DNA from: JAAFGT01 sp041485165
Lineage (GTDB): Bacteria > Acidobacteriota > Terriglobia > Acidiferrales > UBA7541
Direction: 5' to 3'
Assembly: GCA_041485165.1 (NCBI GenBank)
Contig: JBGPJC010000037.1
Span: 1 to 31,240 of the forward strand
Length of the DNA stretch: 31,240 bases
Below the pieces are notes generated by a model, which was given only the letters and a program-made list of their open reading frames with translations, was not told the origin of the DNA and did not search any database. The position numbers and the translations under genes are program-made. Of the stretch, positions 30,968 through 31,240 are shown piece by piece (position 1 is the first letter of the stretch; each line of letters opens with the position of its first letter).

Positions 30968-31240
30968 ATGAAGCGGAATCGCTATCTTACCCAGGTGCTC
31001 GTGATTCTTTCGCTGGCACTGGCGGCCAGTGCCAGCGCTGTTGCCCAAGGGGTTCCTCAGGGGCCGCCACCGCCCTTCTCGTCGAATGGCGAGCGGGGTC
31101 CGGGCGGGCCGCCGCCCGGCGATCGATTTGACTTCGTGGGTTTTGAGATGAGCCTGGGCGGCCGGCTGGTGAAGGGCGCGCCCTACTCGGCTCAAACCAC
31201 CATGCAGATTACTCAAACGCTGGGCGACGGCAACCACATC
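30968..31240 (+). CDS. Secreted protein of unknown function (cut by window edge)
   Basis: The first 91 codons from the ATG at 30968, 5 bp after GGAGG. The signal peptide (LTQVLVILSLALAASASAVA) is followed by a Pro/Gly-rich stretch and the beginning of a beta-rich domain with AQTTMQITQTLGDGNHI. The QTL-DGN-I motif is seen in many acidobacterial secreted hypothetical proteins. It follows the sigma/anti-sigma pair on the same strand by 60 bp and may be a target or partner. Confidence 0.8.
   Translation, partial: MKRNRYLTQVLVILSLALAASASAVAQGVPQGPPPPFSSNGERGPGGPPPGDRFDFVGFEMSLGGRLVKGAPYSAQTTMQITQTLGDGNHI

Overview
The window is high-GC chromosomal DNA that looks like an acidobacterium. The main clues are a PadR-type regulator coupled to a MacB/FtsX permease of the ADOP type, secreted Ycf48-like repeat proteins, a reaction-centre-type cytochrome c fused to a lipoprotein-like domain, a bactofilin, and many small secreted proteins of unknown function. 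Assignment to a genus is not possible from the sequence alone. There are no rRNA genes, CRISPR arrays, prophage genes or intact insertion sequences. Two tRNA genes are present: Arg-ACG and Ser-CGA.

Left part (1-7.2 kb): the 5' portion of an ADOP permease gene on the minus strand, translationally coupled to its padR regulator, whose promoter is bracketed by two TGTTG-n-CAACA operators. Then come a small secreted protein, tRNA-Arg(ACG) followed by a fragmentary copy of its own 3' half, a SAM methyltransferase, a secreted tandem-repeat protein and a double-ACT protein. Next is the most notable gene of the window: an AhpC/TSA-type peroxiredoxin-like gene at 5943-6476 with an in-frame TGA exactly at the first cysteine of its CxxC motif, followed by a good candidate bacterial SECIS hairpin. 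I read it as a selenoprotein. A small recombinase-domain-like protein follows.

Middle part (7.3-20.6 kb): two tandem paralogous Ycf48-like secreted proteins, a sodium:solute symporter, a PilZ-like small protein, and a DedA membrane protein with a closely linked HAD-IIB protein that has lost its catalytic aspartates. Then comes a minus-strand block (19.9-14.8 kb): cytochrome c, an orphan NuoI-like ferredoxin, a GalT-like protein lacking the usual nucleophilic histidine, a YdcF-like protein, a bactofilin and a methyltransferase-like protein. tadA is divergent from this block; its product modifies exactly the tRNA-Arg(ACG) encoded at 3.2 kb.

Right part (20.6-31.2 kb): a DevBCA-type efflux operon preceded by its TetR regulator, with a perfect 17-bp palindrome on the tetR promoter and a degenerate copy ahead of the permease gene; tRNA-Ser; a brnTA toxin-antitoxin pair with a strong promoter; a membrane-anchored protein; a 3' remnant of a DUF255/thioredoxin-domain gene; a HExxH metallopeptidase; a PGPGW membrane protein; a secreted DUF1579-like protein; a short-chain dehydrogenase; and an ECF sigma/anti-sigma pair followed by a secreted protein cut by the right edge. 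Several interspersed non-coding repeats sit between genes: four copies of a CACAGAGA-type repeat, two GTAGGGGCGG/CCGCCCCTAC palindromic elements and one GTCATCCTGAG...AGAATGAC element.
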